A stretch of 64,000 bases of DNA from Malus domestica (GCF_042453785.1 NC_091671.1:11230001-11294000), one strand, 5' to 3'. Shown: positions 22,401 through 35,540, counted from the first letter of the stretch. The notes: generated by a model from the letters alone, not told the origin. A program made the numbers and translations.

Positions 22401-24026
22401 GGTGCCTATGCATTTAAGACATGTAAATTGCTTAAATCCTCTATTGATATGCTGCTTCTCCCTTCTCTTCTACAGAAAGCAGGATATGAGACAATTATGA
22501 TGAATTCAAATCCTGAAACGGTATCCACTGATTATGACACAAGTGACCGTCTATATTTTGAGCCACTGACTGTCGAAGATGTGCTGAATATAATTGATTT
22601 GGAAAGACCTGATGGTATCATTGTGCAGTTTGGAGGTCAAACACCACTGAAGCTGTCTCTTCCTATTCAGCGATATCTAGATGAGAACAAGCCTGAATGT
22701 GCTAGTGGGAACGGACATGTACGCATTTGGGGTACTTCACCAGCTTCCATAGATGATGCTGAGGACAGGGAAAAGTTCAATACAATCCTTAATGAGTTAA
22801 AGATTGAACAACCAAAAGGAGGTATTGCCAAGAGCGAAGCTGATGCTGTTGCCATCGCTAAGGACATCGGGTACCCAGTTGTTGTCCGGCCTTCTTATGT
22901 ATTGGGTGGCCGAGCCATGGAGATTGTATATAGCGACGAAAAACTTGCGACCTATCTCGAAAATGCTGTTGAAGTGGACCCAGAGCGCCCTGTGTTGATT
23001 GACAAGTATCTATCTGATGCCATTGAGATTGATGTCGATGCACTTGCCGACTCTCAGGGGAATGTTGTCATTGGTGGGATAATGGAGCACATTGAACAGG
23101 CTGGAGTCCATTCTGGTGACTCTGCTTGCTCGATTCCAACAAAAACCATCCCTGCTTCTTGCTTAGACACAATTAGGAAATGGACTACAAAATTGGCTAA
23201 GAGGCTGAATGTATGTGGGCTGATGAACTGTCAGTATGCAATTACCTTGTCTGGAGACGTTTTCTTACTTGAGGCAAACCCTCGTGCTTCCCGTACTGTC
23301 CCTTTTGTGTCCAAGGCGATTGGGCATCCGTTGGCTAAATATGCTTCTCTTGTCATGTCTGGGAAGTCTCTTCATGATCTAAATTTCACAAAAGAGGTCA
23401 TTCCTGCACATGTATCAGTAAAGGAAGCTGTTCTTCCATTTGAGAAGTTCCCGGGATGTGATGTGTTGCTGGGGCCTGAGATGCGTAGCACTGGGGAGGT
23501 GATGGGTATTGATTACGAGTTTCCCATTGCATTCGCCAAGGCTCAGATTTCTGCTGGGCAGAAGCTGCCACTTACTGGCACTGTGTTCCTCAGCTTAAAT
23601 GATTTGACCAAACCTCATCTTGAAAAGATTGCCAAAGCCTTTTTGGGACTTGGATTTAAGATTGTTTCAACTTCTGGGACAGCTCATATTCTTGAGCTAG
23701 CAAAACTTCCAGTGGAACGAGTGCTGAAACTTCATGAAGGACGGCCTCATGCCGCTGATATGGTTGCTAATGGCCAAATCCAGTTAATGGTGATCACAAG
23801 TTCGGGTGATGCACTTGATCAGATTGATGGACGGCAACTGAGGAGGTCGGGCCTTGCTTACAAGATTCCAGTAATAACAACTATTGCCGGAGCTTTGTCA
23901 ACCGCAGAAGCAATAAAGAGCTTAAAGTCTAGCACTATTAAGATGATTGCACTGCAGGACTTCTTTGAGGATGAGAACAAAGCTGGGAGTGATAAAACAT
24001 TGCAGTCAGTCACTTCCTACCTTTGA
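19410..24026 (+). CDS. CARB: Carbamoyl phosphate synthetase large chain, plastidial
   Basis: The large, ammonia-using subunit of carbamoyl phosphate synthetase, which makes carbamoyl phosphate for arginine and pyrimidine synthesis in the plastid with the small CARA subunit. Exons are 19410-20762, 21102-21794 and 22476-24026 (1198 residues, close to the usual plant length). Residues 1 to about 90 are rich in Ser/Arg, low in acidic residues, and fit a transit peptide. [20 protein letters not shown] (101-120) opens the first synthetase half, which includes the ATP-grasp signature [20 protein letters not shown]. The second half opens with [20 protein letters not shown] and has the matching [19 protein letters not shown]. 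The last part (from about [13 protein letters not shown]) is the MGS-like allosteric domain. The first intron uses a GC donor (ACCAAG|GCAAGT, 20763) and the acceptor gtacag (21101); the second is GT-AG. All frames join without shifts and the gene looks functional. Confidence 0.96.
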
Positions 24027-25678
24027 GCTGACCCAGATTGTCCGGTAAGCAGTTGGGCTTCCTCTTCAACTCTTTTTATTTTGTCTCAAGTATATGTATC
24101 CTCTAATGTTGTTATGAACAGGTTGTCGTTGAGTTAATATTTTTACCAAAATTTTCCCAAATCCAATCTTTTTTCCTCTCCCCTTATGTGGAAGCTTTAA
24201 TTGCAAATTTTGGATAGCTATAATGTGGGATTTTAAGGCATTGGTGTGTGTATCATAGATTAGTTCGATGGTGGTACGTACAATAATGGTCTGTTTGTGG
24301 GATAGCTATTCTGTGCTGTATGTTATCTCACTTGGACATATACGTTTTCAAACTGCCCTATAGCGTAGCAAAATCATCAGAAAGCTTCTGCACTAACGGG
24401 AAAGTGAATATTCTGATGCACCAAATCTACATCATGCGTTGGATATATTCAAACCTCTACTTGTTTCTGTAGCTTCATTATATCTCGAAATGGTAGTTAA
24501 CAGCCACAGTTTTCAGGAATTCAGTTTTGGACATATCATATTGGTGTTTCTGCCTGGGCTCACACCCGAGACAGGCTCTTAGGAGAGGATAGATTTACCC
24601 TTACCCTGCCCCCCTATCGGCCACCACATCGCTTCTGATCTAACATTTTACGCTCTTGGCGTGGCACATTAACGTTTTCTTCGGTCACGGGTGTGTTAAC
24701 TGACCTTGGTCATTTTTGGAATTCTCTTGAGCTAGTAACACTTGGTATAGGTGTAGCAGCTGAATTTGTTTTTCTTTTATATCTACTTGAGCATTCCAGT
24801 CATGAACCTAGTTGAGAAACAAGACATGGGTGTTTAAAAGACATCTGGACAGAGAACCTTTACCTAAAATTTTTCCAAATGTAATGATTGTGGTTGTTTT
24901 TTTTCATCGTTTTTTGCCAAAAAATCTCTCATCTGTTATTGGTCCGCTTATGTTATAACATGTTTATCGCTGCCATGCCCTCGGTCCATGCGTTGGGTTA
25001 TTACTTTCCACGCACAAAAAATTCCTGTTTCTGGCCTAGATACGTACGTTCCCATCATAACCATCAGTCTTTCCCAACCCAAAGTGGCCGGTGGCCGGAA
25101 CTAGATGACCTAATCGGCCTTTTTCTCAGCGTTGTCAATAGATATTGAATTTAGCTGGTCCGGGAAAGGGTCTAGTGCCATAGGCTGCTGGTTATGTTTG
25201 CACTTAGAAATGCGTCGAGTTCTTCCCTCCCCTTTCCATTTCCGGTGTGTGAATTCATGGCCTTAATTTTCTTGGTTGTGTGATTGCTGAAGTGATTGTT
25301 TGATATAATATTTAACGGTTCAGAGACTTTAGCTGCATTGGAATACTTTGTATTTGTATCCTTGTGTACACTGCGGTCAAGCCCAACCGAACCTACTTCA
25401 ACTGAGTTATTGTTAATTACGACATTCTCCAAAGACTTTGAGGACACCAGACATGGTTTTTGAAAAGGCATTTCACTTACTACTACGTAATTTTCAATCA
25501 ATTCTTAACTCCATTTCTTAGTGATGGGCACTGTCTTGATTGGACCGGTTTTGCCCCAAAAAGGCGCGGCCAAATCAATTATAATATATACGGTTTTGGT
25601 TATGTTCGGGTTTTTCAAAACTAAAACCTAATTTTTCTTTAAAACCTAATTTTTCTTTCACGGCATGAATAATGAGTA
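24027..25678. other. CARB 3' region and intergenic
   Basis: The first few hundred bases are probable 3' UTR. The rest carries no supported gene. An 18-bp direct repeat (aaaacctaatttttcttt) occurs twice near 25623-25659. Confidence 0.45.
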
Positions 25679-25846
25679 TTTTTTTTTAACAAACGGTATT
25701 ATCTACATTAAAAAAGAGGGGTGGAGCTAAGTTTTATAACGAGTTAGTAATAATGTGGTTCAAATTTTCATTTGATAAGAATCAAACCTATGATCTCTAT
25801 CTTACAAGTAAAGAGAAATACCGTTAGACCGTAGTAACAAGTACTG
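25679..25846 (-). mobile_element. SINE, minus strand, diverged
   Basis: Read on the minus strand it has the family head (TACTACGGTCTAACGGTATTTC), the CTTTACTTGTAAG block, the GAACCACATTATTACTAAC block, and an A-rich 3' end (plus-strand poly-T at 25679-25687). The B box is degraded (AGGTTTGATTCTT). No clear flanking duplication was seen, so this is probably an older copy. Confidence 0.7.
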
Positions 25847-26703
25847 AATTAAAGATGGAATATAACTTTGCTTATGTCATTTTCTCCAAAGGGCTGAAAT
25901 GACAGGCCCACCACGGCTTCAAATCTTCTGTAATGCTAGCCTCTAATATTTTGACACGTAGAAATTTGTTTTCATGCCTACTTGACATGGAATATTTCGA
26001 AGTATATCGAAAGAAGTTCTCGCAAATTATCGAGCCATAGAAATATAGAATGCCAATACTAAAAACTGAACGTAACAAAGAAAAGATATATCTATAGGTT
26101 TGTGAGGTATGGTACTGCCTGTATATTCTATATATGGCCATAACACAAGTTTTTAATGGCTTATTTAGAGGTTTTTACAGACCGGAGGTCGTGATTGCTT
26201 GTTTTCGAATGTAAGATACGAACTAGTGTTGAGTGAACGAATCTGTGAATTTTTCGCAGCAGGCGTTCTCGAGGTCTTTAGTCCAATTCAAGCAAAGGAA
26301 GGATAGACTGGATTGTACCCTCGTGCTTCTCCTTTTGGGGGTGAAAACCTTCTGGATCGAAGTTCACTCTACTTCTCCTAGCGGGAAGTACTTGTTCCCT
26401 TCACCAACCAATCTTCGGATTCAAAAATTGTATGTATATATGCATAGAAAGCATACCGTTTTGATATGGTAGTTGAAAGGAAGGAGAATTTTTTCAGTGT
26501 GCCAGAACACAAGACGGTACATTATATGTCATTATACAATTGGAGAAAAGGTTTTTTTTTCAAGATAATAATATGTGGCGTACCACTTTGTGTTTTGTGC
26601 ACCCTAAAAAAAAAACTCTCCTGAGAGAGGGTGTATAATGGATACCACGTTATCCATCTATTCTTCTATATGAAATGGTAGGCAATATAAATAATTTTAT
26701 TTT
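25847..26703. other. Intergenic, no supported gene
   Basis: No convincing frame, array or paired termini. Confidence 0.45.
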
Positions 26704-27162
26704 GAGTAAATTGTAACAATGGTCCCTTAACTTTAATCAAATTAAAGCAATGGTCCCTCAACTAAAAATCCATTAACATTGGTCCCTCAACTCATCAAAA
26801 TGTGTAGCTATGGTCAACTTCGTTAGAATTTTGTCAAAATAAGTTATGTTGAAATGACCATTACTACAATTGGGGTCCCTCAGCTTACCAAAACGTGTAG
26901 CTATGGTCATTTTCGTCAACTTCGTCAGAATTTTGTCAAAATGAGTTATGTTGGAATGATCATTGCTATAATTAAGTTAAAGTTGAGGGACCATTGATTC
27001 AATTGGGTTAAAGTTGATGGACCATTTCTCTAGTTTGATTAAAGTTGAGGGACCATAGCTGCATGTTTTGATGAATTAAGGGACCAATAGTAATGAATTT
27101 TTAGTTGAGAGACCATTGTTCCAATTGAGTTCAAGTTACGGGACTATTGCTACAATTTACTC
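26704..27162. mobile_element. Mutator-like foldback MITE, GAGTAAATTG ends
   Basis: It begins GAGTAAATTGTAACAATGG and ends with the inverse (CTACAATTTACTC). The arms are built from repeated ggtccct...tcaactt units that pair across the element. The flanks share TTATTTT, consistent with a decayed 8-9-bp duplication. It is the same family as the copy at 60429-60832. It has no coding capacity. Confidence 0.75.
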
Positions 27163-30100
27163 TTATTTTGTAAGAGTGTGACTGATTTTAGTTCGGAATT
27201 TAAAATCAGTGGGTCTCCCAGTGGCAGCTTGTGCATATTAATGAGGTTTACAAGCTTCGATTGTCTCTCAACTGAAAATTTAAGACTGTTTTTGGTCCAG
27301 TCTCAAGAGTATTTTTGGTCATGGTCTAAATATGTATTGTACACATGGCGTAAATGCAATGAGCAATTTTTGGGTGCCCTACCTTCAAGAGCACGGCAAC
27401 CTAACCATGCAAACCCTACCCATGGAATGTCCATGGATGAAATTAATCTGGGTCGTCGGATGTTGTCAAAGAACCCCCAACATAATTGAAGTGTTCATGT
27501 TGAAATTGCATTTAAGAAGTATGCAACCTAATTAAAATAATTCAATGTACGGCGAGCAAGGAAAATGAGGTTTAATTGAATGCCCAAATTACCAATGCCG
27601 TATAGCACAAGTGCACTAAGGAGATTCTTCTTACGACGACCATGACTAATCTAATGGAGTACATTTTCCCCTTGGCAATAATACAATGTGTATCTAACTC
27701 TAATTAAGGGTGTGGATTTAAGGCCACATAGCAGTACTGAGTACTACAGGTGTTTTAGTCGACGGAGCAATATTAACTATTATAAGTGTTTTAACTGTTT
27801 GATTTTATTTTCATATTCATTAAAACTTTTTTTTTAATCTCGCTCGTTCATTTTTCTATCTAATTCATCATGTACGTGCTATTGAAGAAAAACTATTAAT
27901 TAAGTAGGACATTTTGTTTTTGAAAAAGAACAATAGCTTTATTAAAATAGAATTTTGTCAAGTCTAGACTTTTAGGTTTGACTTTCCTTATCAATATTGT
28001 AATTGTACCACATACTCAATCTAGTTTTAGACTTTTCTCTGTTTATGGGTTGTGTTTGCTGGGAAGAAATGTTTAAGGATGTGGCACATCTCACTTCAAA
28101 AGTTTTGTTCATGCATATGCATTTCACGTCTACATTCCTGTTTCATTCTGACTAGCTTAGTTGTTTAGTCAACCATGTGTGTGGATTTCTAGCAAGCTGG
28201 GCACGTAATTTAAGACCTGCCTACATGGGCTAACTGACAGCTTTCTGGCGAATGTTTATTTTTCACCCTTGATCTTTTCAGATCGTTTTGAAGCTTGACA
28301 TGTGTCTTATAGGTTGAAAAACGAACAAAAGCTTTTGGGGTTAAGATCCCTAGCTGGTTCATTTGTTTCTTTGGGGATTTTCAGATTATATTCCTAGAGA
28401 GAGAAAGAGAGAAAAATGCATTAAGGCTTCACCATCCTCTTTGTTCTTCATTTATGAAACCCTAGTTGCAAAACCTTCTTTCATGCATTAAACACCTAAT
28501 CAATTGAAGAATAGGTTTGCATACTGGAGAAATTGACTGTACATTTGAATCTAGATATGCATATCATTGTCATATAATCATATGCATAGCTTATGAGTTG
28601 GTTTCGGTGTCACAAGGTGAAGAGCTCAGGAGGAGCTGCCACTTCGTGAAGACCGAAGGAATCCATCTTGTGTATAGCAAGGTTACACAAAGGTAAAGCT
28701 GCTCCGTAGACTAGATTTAGGAATTGAACTTTGCGTGGTACTTTGTAAGAATCTTGTTTATACTAGTGGATTTGACTCAGTAGAGAGTCTTTGGTTTTTC
28801 AATCCAGATGTGGGTTTTTTCGGCCAAAAAAATATTGTGTTCAAAGTTATTTATAGTGTTACATATCTCACATACATATACATGCTACATGTATCTTTTG
28901 ACTATTTAATTGTATGTGTTCACAATCATGTTCACTTGACACATTAATAACTTAGACCGATATGAGGCTTTATTGATTAGGATAGCTTATGGTAATTGAA
29001 ATTGGTTATTAAATCTTTGATTTATTGACTAACAAATATGTCTTAGTTGAATGGTAGGCTTGACTAGTCAATCCAGCAGATTATTATTTTTATATATAAG
29101 ATATTCTGCCTAGTACCAATTTCAAATTCAATTATATATAAGAATCTTGGAGTAGGACTTCCCAATAAAGTCAGAAAGGTCCTCAAACCAAACTAAATCA
29201 TTGCTAGCAGAAAGACCAAAACTTTGCAAGATGATCTATAACACTATTACAACTTTGTGGGACATCAATAAAATTAAGAGAAATGCTAAGGGTTCTATGA
29301 ACTCTATACCACCTCACAATTTAACGTCATTCTCGTACGAACATTATCAAAATTATGACAAAAGCATGAAGTGGCAGAAAGTCTATAAAAAGTCTTACTT
29401 TTGAGAGAGTTACCTTATATTTCTCGCAAAACTAATACTCGCCATAATGGCAGCAAGAGCTTGATGGGATAAGCACTCGATCTATAACTAGTTTTTAAAG
29501 ATTTTATCGAAAATTAACATCAATACCATACACAAATTAATTTGTAAGAAAAAAACACAGTTGGCTTTCTATAAATAACTCTCGTTTGATAATATACATG
29601 CATTTTTCTAATAAAGATGAGACTCACGTGTATTGATGAATCTTATATTTATTAAGATATAGTACAAATATATCGTAAGGGCAGCACTATTTTTTAAATT
29701 AGTAGGTTTAAAAGATATTCTAGGAGGTAAGCAGTTGAACGGGTCCCCACCACTCCACTTCAAATCACACCACCAAATTGGGGTAGAGGTGACGGTGGGC
29801 TCCGATCGGGTCGGCCATCAGCGGATAGATTGAAGAGGACTGTCTTTAATTCCTCATCCACTTTACTGGAATTGCATCGATTAGATTTGAATTTGGAGAG
29901 GAAAATTGAAGGAAAATGGAAACAAAATCATGGGAACAGGCTGGTCGTCGGTGATTTCAATGGGTTTTACTGAGGTCAGTGGCGGTGGTAGTCTGATGGC
30001 GAAGCTAGTGGTTCTCTTTTACGTCTGTGACTCATTTGCAAAAGAGGGATCGAGAGGAGCAAAGAGAGAGAGAGGAGAGAGAGAGAGGAGAGAGGAGAGA

Positions 30101-30338
30101 GAAAGTGGCCCCAATTTTACTTGCAATTGGAGTTAACCGGTTTCCCCTAATTCCCAAGTTGTTAACTTTTGCCAACCGTTCGATTGGACAAGAATCAATC
30201 CAAGCCGTTGGATTGTCGTAGCATGCATTGATCTATATCGCTCAATGTTTTAAAAAATTAGTATTGAGACTGGCCTAGGCGCTGATGGGCTTATCAAGAA
30301 AACGCCTCTGCCCAGAAGAAGTGAGCTATAGACTAATT
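27163..30338. other. Long intergenic stretch, no supported gene
   Basis: Contains only short frames without motifs. A GA-rich microsatellite lies at about 30060-30105. The block 28380-28720 has leader-like CT-rich sequence, but no coding exon could be attached to it. Confidence 0.4.
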
Positions 30339-30341
30339 TAA

Positions 30342-30799
30342 GTACTGGTTGGTACTGATGTGCTTTTATAAAAAGTAGGTATAAAAAAAATTAACTTAAA
30401 AAAGATGTTTGATAAACATTTAAAAAAAGCTTTTTTTCACAGATTTGAGTGAAAAATGTGCTTGTGTATGATTTCTTGTTAAACGTTGGATTATATGTTT
30501 ATGATAAAGTTTGTAAATATTTTTCTTTTAAAAATAAAGTATATTTAGTAATTCACCTTTATTTGTTAATAAGATTAAATTAATGACACATATAGTATTA
30601 TACCATTTTTTGGTCATTTCACACAGTCACAGCTGTTTTACATAAAAGTTTACCAAACACTATAATACTTTTTTTTTTCCCAAAAGAATTTTTACAGAAA
30701 AATTTACTAAGCACTCTGCTGCTTTATTTCACAGCTGCTTATTATCACAGTACAGTAGAATCATTTTTTTTTTCAAAGCACAGTAATACCAAATCAGCC
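30342..30799. mobile_element. MITE with AGTACTGGTTTGGTACTGA-type ends
   Basis: The left end gtactggttggtactgatgtg pairs with the inverse of the right end cagtaataccaaatcagcc. It is flanked by TAA at 30339-30341 and 30800-30802. The inner sequence matches the element at 3926-4280 (ctctgctgctttatttcacag). PIF/Harbinger-like, non-coding. Confidence 0.75.
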
Positions 30800-31042
30800 T
30801 AAGTGCTTGAGGTGATAACCTAGACGTTTGAATTATTACTATTATTTTTTAAAAACAGTCCAAACCCAAAATGACGTCATTTTATGTAGGATTTTTTTTT
30901 TAAAATTTTATTATAAAATTCATGTTAATTTTATGTTTCTAATTTAGTTTCTATTAGTTTATTATGACTGTATGATGTGAATTAGAGAAATAATAGCCAA
31001 ATATTTGATTGTTTGGAATGCTTACTTGATTGTTTTACAAAG

Positions 31043-31046
<4 letters not shown>

Positions 31047-31075
<29 letters not shown>
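31047..31075. repeat. (TA)n microsatellite
   Basis: Uninterrupted TA dinucleotides, about 14 units. Confidence 0.9.
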
Positions 31076-31077
<2 letters not shown>

Positions 31078-31655
31078 AGCATTATAATAATTTTAAGTTC
31101 CGTTATTCTATTGCCTCACGTTTCAAGGCCTCACGTTTCAAGACTATCCATGAAATGCTTGGCTTCGCCTTTGCTTTTTGATACATTGTCGCTAAAGATT
31201 TTCGTGGTAAGGTATATTTTTGTACCATGTCACTTAATGGAAGTCAAAACAATCTTTATGAAATTGAGATTTGAGTGAGAATTATGGATGGCGGGGAGGA
31301 TTGCTTTCCGCTCTGTCGTTGAGCCACCGGAACAAAAAGCACTGAGTTTTCATATTGCTTCTTACATATAACATTTTGGCCGTGTCTTTTTGTTTGATTT
31401 TGTGCATAACCAAATCTACTACCAATATTATAATATGAGACTTTGGATGCGATCTCTAGCTATGAATATTCTTTTACTAAAACCTTGTTGGTTTTCAATT
31501 TTTGATCCAAGTTCCTGAAATTAATATGATAATTTATTTCTATGTACGTTACTATATTTTTTAAATTAAAAATTTATATTTATATTTGTTTATATTAATG
31601 AGATTTTAAATATAAAAAAACCATAATTTGTGGGATTAAAAATATTAAAATATAA

Positions 31656-32525
31656 GGGGGCGTTTGTTTGGCCTCACTAAGTGTCACTGGACTAGACTGG
31701 ACTAACTATTAGTTCAGTCCTGTGTTTGATATCACACGGGACTAGTGTTAATGAGACTAGCCCGGACTCGCCTAGACTAAAGGCATCGCTAAACGTTCTT
31801 AGCGGGAGTCCTCGAAAACCATGGGACAAGCCAAGAACTGTCTCTCTCCACTCTCTGTTTCACTCTCTCCGACTCTCTCCCTCTCTCCTTGCCCAGAACG
31901 CAGAATCATGAGACCTCATATCTGCTTTTCCTGTGCACATCTCGAGTTTATCTCCGAGCTCGCTGTCGAAAGGCAGTGCTTGTCTTTTGTTCAGATCCTC
32001 GGCTTCCTCAACTCCCAATATCACTCTTGACCATCACCTTCATCCTCCGGGACATCGTCGGCAAACTCCATGATGCCAGCCAAAACCCAGAAACAAAAAA
32101 TACCAATATGCCAAAACCTAAATGAAATTCAGAAACTTGTGAAAAATCCAGAAAAAAAAAAAAACCCCCCCCAAATGACAAATCAGAAGCTTTTTTTTTA
32201 GAATGAATGAAAAAGAATGGAATTTGATGATAAGGGAGAAAGTGGTGAAAAAGAATAGAATTTGGTGATGAGGGAGAAAGTAAAAAGAGTCAGAAATGCA
32301 GTTGGACGGGAAGGAGAAAACAATGGAGAGCATTCTAGAGAGAGGGTGTTCTAGAAAGGTAAAAGAAAAAAAGAAAAAGAAAAAAAATGTAAAAGATAGA
32401 ATTAAATATTATTATTTTAGTTCTTAATCCGATACTACACCAAACGCTTAGTCTAATCTAAGCCAGTCTAGCTTAGTTCCTAAAGTTAGTCCAGTCCGAA
32501 TTAGTTCGGTGCAACAAATGCACCC
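31656..32525. mobile_element. Tourist-like non-autonomous element
   Basis: The left end GGGGGCGTTTGTTTGG pairs with the inverse of the right end (caacaaatgcaccc). It is flanked by TAA at 31653-31655 and 32526-32528. Subterminal repeats of the type actggactagactggacta pair with agccagtctagcttagt near the other end. The core at 31830-32100 is CT-rich and gene-leader-like. It has no transposase and is 870 bp long. Confidence 0.75.
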
Positions 32526-32557
32526 TAAATATACTATTGTGTGTGTGTGTGTATAAA

Positions 32558-33075
32558 CATGGGTACATTCATGAAAATTAACCAAAAAATTATTGTATCA
32601 AAACATGGGTACATTCTTCAAAATCACAAAAAAAAAAAAAAAAAAAAAGATATTAGGCTTAATAACATTAGTAAATTTCTTCGATTAAACTTAACATGGA
32701 TACATTCTCAAATCAAAGAAAAAAGAATGTACTCATATAAGTTTAAAAATGGATTAGAAAAAAATTGAATAGATTTTATATAAAAAAAAAAGGGTACATT
32801 TTACATATAACAAATTGGTATATTTAAGAATGAGTACATTTTAGGATTAAAAATTTGAAAAAAAATTACATGAATGGGTACATATAATTAGCATGGGTAC
32901 ATTTAGCAAAAATAAAAATGGGTACAAATAAATAAAAAAATATATGGGTACAAATACAAATAAAACTTCAAAGAATATGGGCACAAAAAGAAATTAATAT
33001 ATGGGTACAAATTAAAACTGAAAAGAAAATTGGTACAAATTAAAAGAGGATTGCAAATTAAAAATGGGTACAAAC
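32558..33075. repeat. Dispersed ATGGGTACA repeat cluster
   Basis: About thirteen copies of ATGGGTACA or one-step variants (near 32559, 32605, 32699, 32791, 32832, 32875, 32894, 32918, 32944, 32977, 33000, 33032 and 33064). All are in the same orientation, separated by irregular A-rich spacers of roughly 20-90 bases. A poly-A run lies at 32626-32648. This is not a regular satellite, and its origin is unknown. Confidence 0.75.
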
Positions 33076-33529
33076 TAAAAATAAAAACATATGATAAAAA
33101 ATTTAGCCATAAATATAAATATACTAATTGTAGCATTTTTAACATTAAATGAATATATTTAGAAATAAAAAATATTTTATTATTGAAATAATTAATGATG
33201 TTACCTTGATCAAAAAATTGAAAAGAAATAAGATTTTAATCAATGGAGTAGCAAAAGTAAAGATGAGAACCTAATTTCTCCTTTACATAATTACCATTTT
33301 GAGGGATAAATACTTACTCTTGTTATTCAGTGTATGTATCTTATATGTTGCATAGCATGCATGCTGATGTGGTGTATCAAATTTACACAAATTATATTTC
33401 GTGTGAAATATGATATAATGTATCAGCTCGTCGCGCATTGTACCAGATACATACGCAATACTTTTTTCATTCTTAAGATTATGGCAATCAAAATGATATC
33501 CTTAAACTCCTCTCATACATTTGACAAAA

Positions 33530-34914
33530 GAGTAAACTGTCATTTAACCCCCTGAACTATCACGTGAGTTTCAATTTCCCCCCTGAACTATTTTTTCAGC
33601 CAATTGACCCCCTAAACTATGTTAAAGTGGCCAATTAACCCCCTCCCGTTAAGTATCTTTAACTCCATCCAATTTTCTGTTAGAAAGTGTCATGTGCTTG
33701 GCACATGACCACCTTTTAACATTTTATGTCTAAATCTTTACAAAGAAAACATATAAAACAAATATTAAAAAAAAAAACATACAAACCCTAAACTAAATCA
33801 TTCAAAATAATAGAAAAGGTAAGGCTTTTTATATTAACACCCCATAAAATGTTGAATGCACCCCATATTAAAATTTAATATTAAATGACTTATTTATGTA
33901 ATGACAATTTTGACCTTATTAGGTTTAAAAAAAAATTATAAATACACCCCAAATCACTTTTAGCGTATTATTTATCTTCTCAACTATCAAAACCCTCTCA
34001 TCCTCCATTGTTGAACAAAACCCTAACCAATGAAATTACAAACATGTTGATTGAGAAAAATTGTTTTTGACGAATGAAACACGAAATCGATGTTTTTGAA
34101 GCTTCACATGAGGTAAGACTTCACATTTTTCATTGTTTTAGTGATTTCGATGACATCGATAATTATTTAATCTTGCGTTAGCTGCATTATTTAAACTTAT
34201 ATATTCATATTCATATTCATCTTTTAGGGTTCATATTGAAAAATAATGCAGCAAACGCAAGATTAAATAATTATCGATGTCATCGAAATCACTAAAACAA
34301 TGAAAAATGTGAAGTCTTACCTCATGTGAAGCTTCAGAAACATCGATTTCGTGTTTCATTCGTCAAAAACAATTTTTCTCAATCAACATGTTTGTAGTTT
34401 CATTGGTTAGGATTTTGTTCAACAATGGAGGATGAGAGGGTTTTGATAGTTGAGAAGATAAATAATACGCTAAAAGTGATTTGGGGTGTATTTATAATTT
34501 TTTTTTTAAAACCTAATAAGGTCAAAATTGTCATTGCATAGTGGAGTAAATAAGTCATTTAATATTAAATTTTAATATGGGGTGCATTCAACATTTTGTG
34601 GGATGTTAATATAAAAAGCCTTACCTTTTCTATTATTTTAAATGATTAAGTTTAGGGTTTGTAAGTTTTTTTTTTTTAATATTTGTTTTATATGTTTTCT
34701 TTGTAAAGATTTAGACATAAAATGTAAAAAGGTGGTCATGTGCCAAGCACATGACACTTTTTAACAGAAAATTGGATGGAGTTAAAGATACTTAACGGTA
34801 GGGGGTTAATTGGCCACTTTAACATAGTTTAGGGGGTCAATTGGCTAAAAAAATAGTTCAGGGTGGAAATTGAAACTCACGTGATAGTTCAGGGGGTTAA
34901 ATGACAGTTTACTC
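33530..34914. mobile_element. 1.39-kb near-perfect inverted repeat (Mutator-like foldback element)
   Basis: Two arms of about 660 bp (33530 to about 34192, and about 34241 to 34914) are almost exact reverse complements around a loop of roughly 50 bp. The ends are GAGTAAACTGTCATTTAACC and its inverse. A perfect 10-bp duplication TTTGACAAAA flanks it at 33520-33529 and 34915-34924, which suits Mutator-like elements. The arms differ at scattered bases and small indels. No coding frame is present. Confidence 0.9.
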
Positions 34915-34924
34915 TTTGACAAAA

Positions 34925-35537
34925 TTATGTAGTAGCTAGCATGCGTCCATTATCTTAGCAGAAGAAAACGATATGCCAATGATCAACGCTGAATATTCAT
35001 TGTTTCATAAATTTATGGGAGGAAAAATCGAACCTGCTTACGTTTACAGTTTGCATGGGCTTAATGCCAGCTTAATATGAACTCAATTGTTTCCATCCGG
35101 ACTTTGTCATTGTTTCCATCCGGACTTTGTGTGGCAGTTCAGATGGCTAGCAAACTATATAAAAGTACATGTTGGAATATGTTAAGGGTCCACACGCATA
35201 AGACTCTTGAAGAGAAAAAAATAAATATAGTGGTTAGTGGGGTGAGGTGGAGATGGAGATGGATGAAAGGAAACACAAGTCCAACTGCTTCCACTGCAAA
35301 GTAGAAGATTAAGAACTGGCAGACTGATGAGTCACTTAAATATAACTATTTGAGAACCGTAAAAAGAATCTAATTATTTGGTTAAGAAAGGAATTATGCT
35401 AACTTAAAATGACTATTTATATCTCGTAGATGAAGAGACCACAATCGTCAATGGCAGCTTAAGACTTTAGATTACGAGAGTTTTTCTCACTTCATGCGTG
35501 CAACGAGCTGACCGGCTCCCTACCAACCATACCCAAC
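34925..35537. other. Intergenic with a short tandem duplication
   Basis: The string tgtttccatccggactttgt occurs twice in tandem at about 35088-35131. No gene is supported. Confidence 0.5.
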
Positions 35538-35540
35538 CCT

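Noticed and set aside
28619..28650. gagctcaggaggagctgcc, partly like miR390
   Set aside because: Only the first part matches and no foldback with a paired star strand was found.
32558..33075. ATGGGTACA repeats as a CRISPR-like array
   Set aside because: Units are nine bases with irregular spacers in a plant nuclear context; it does not resemble a CRISPR array.
33530..34914. The giant hairpin as an assembly artefact
   Set aside because: The arms differ at scattered bases and small indels, and the flanks carry a 10-bp duplication, which argues for a real insertion. Long reads would settle it.
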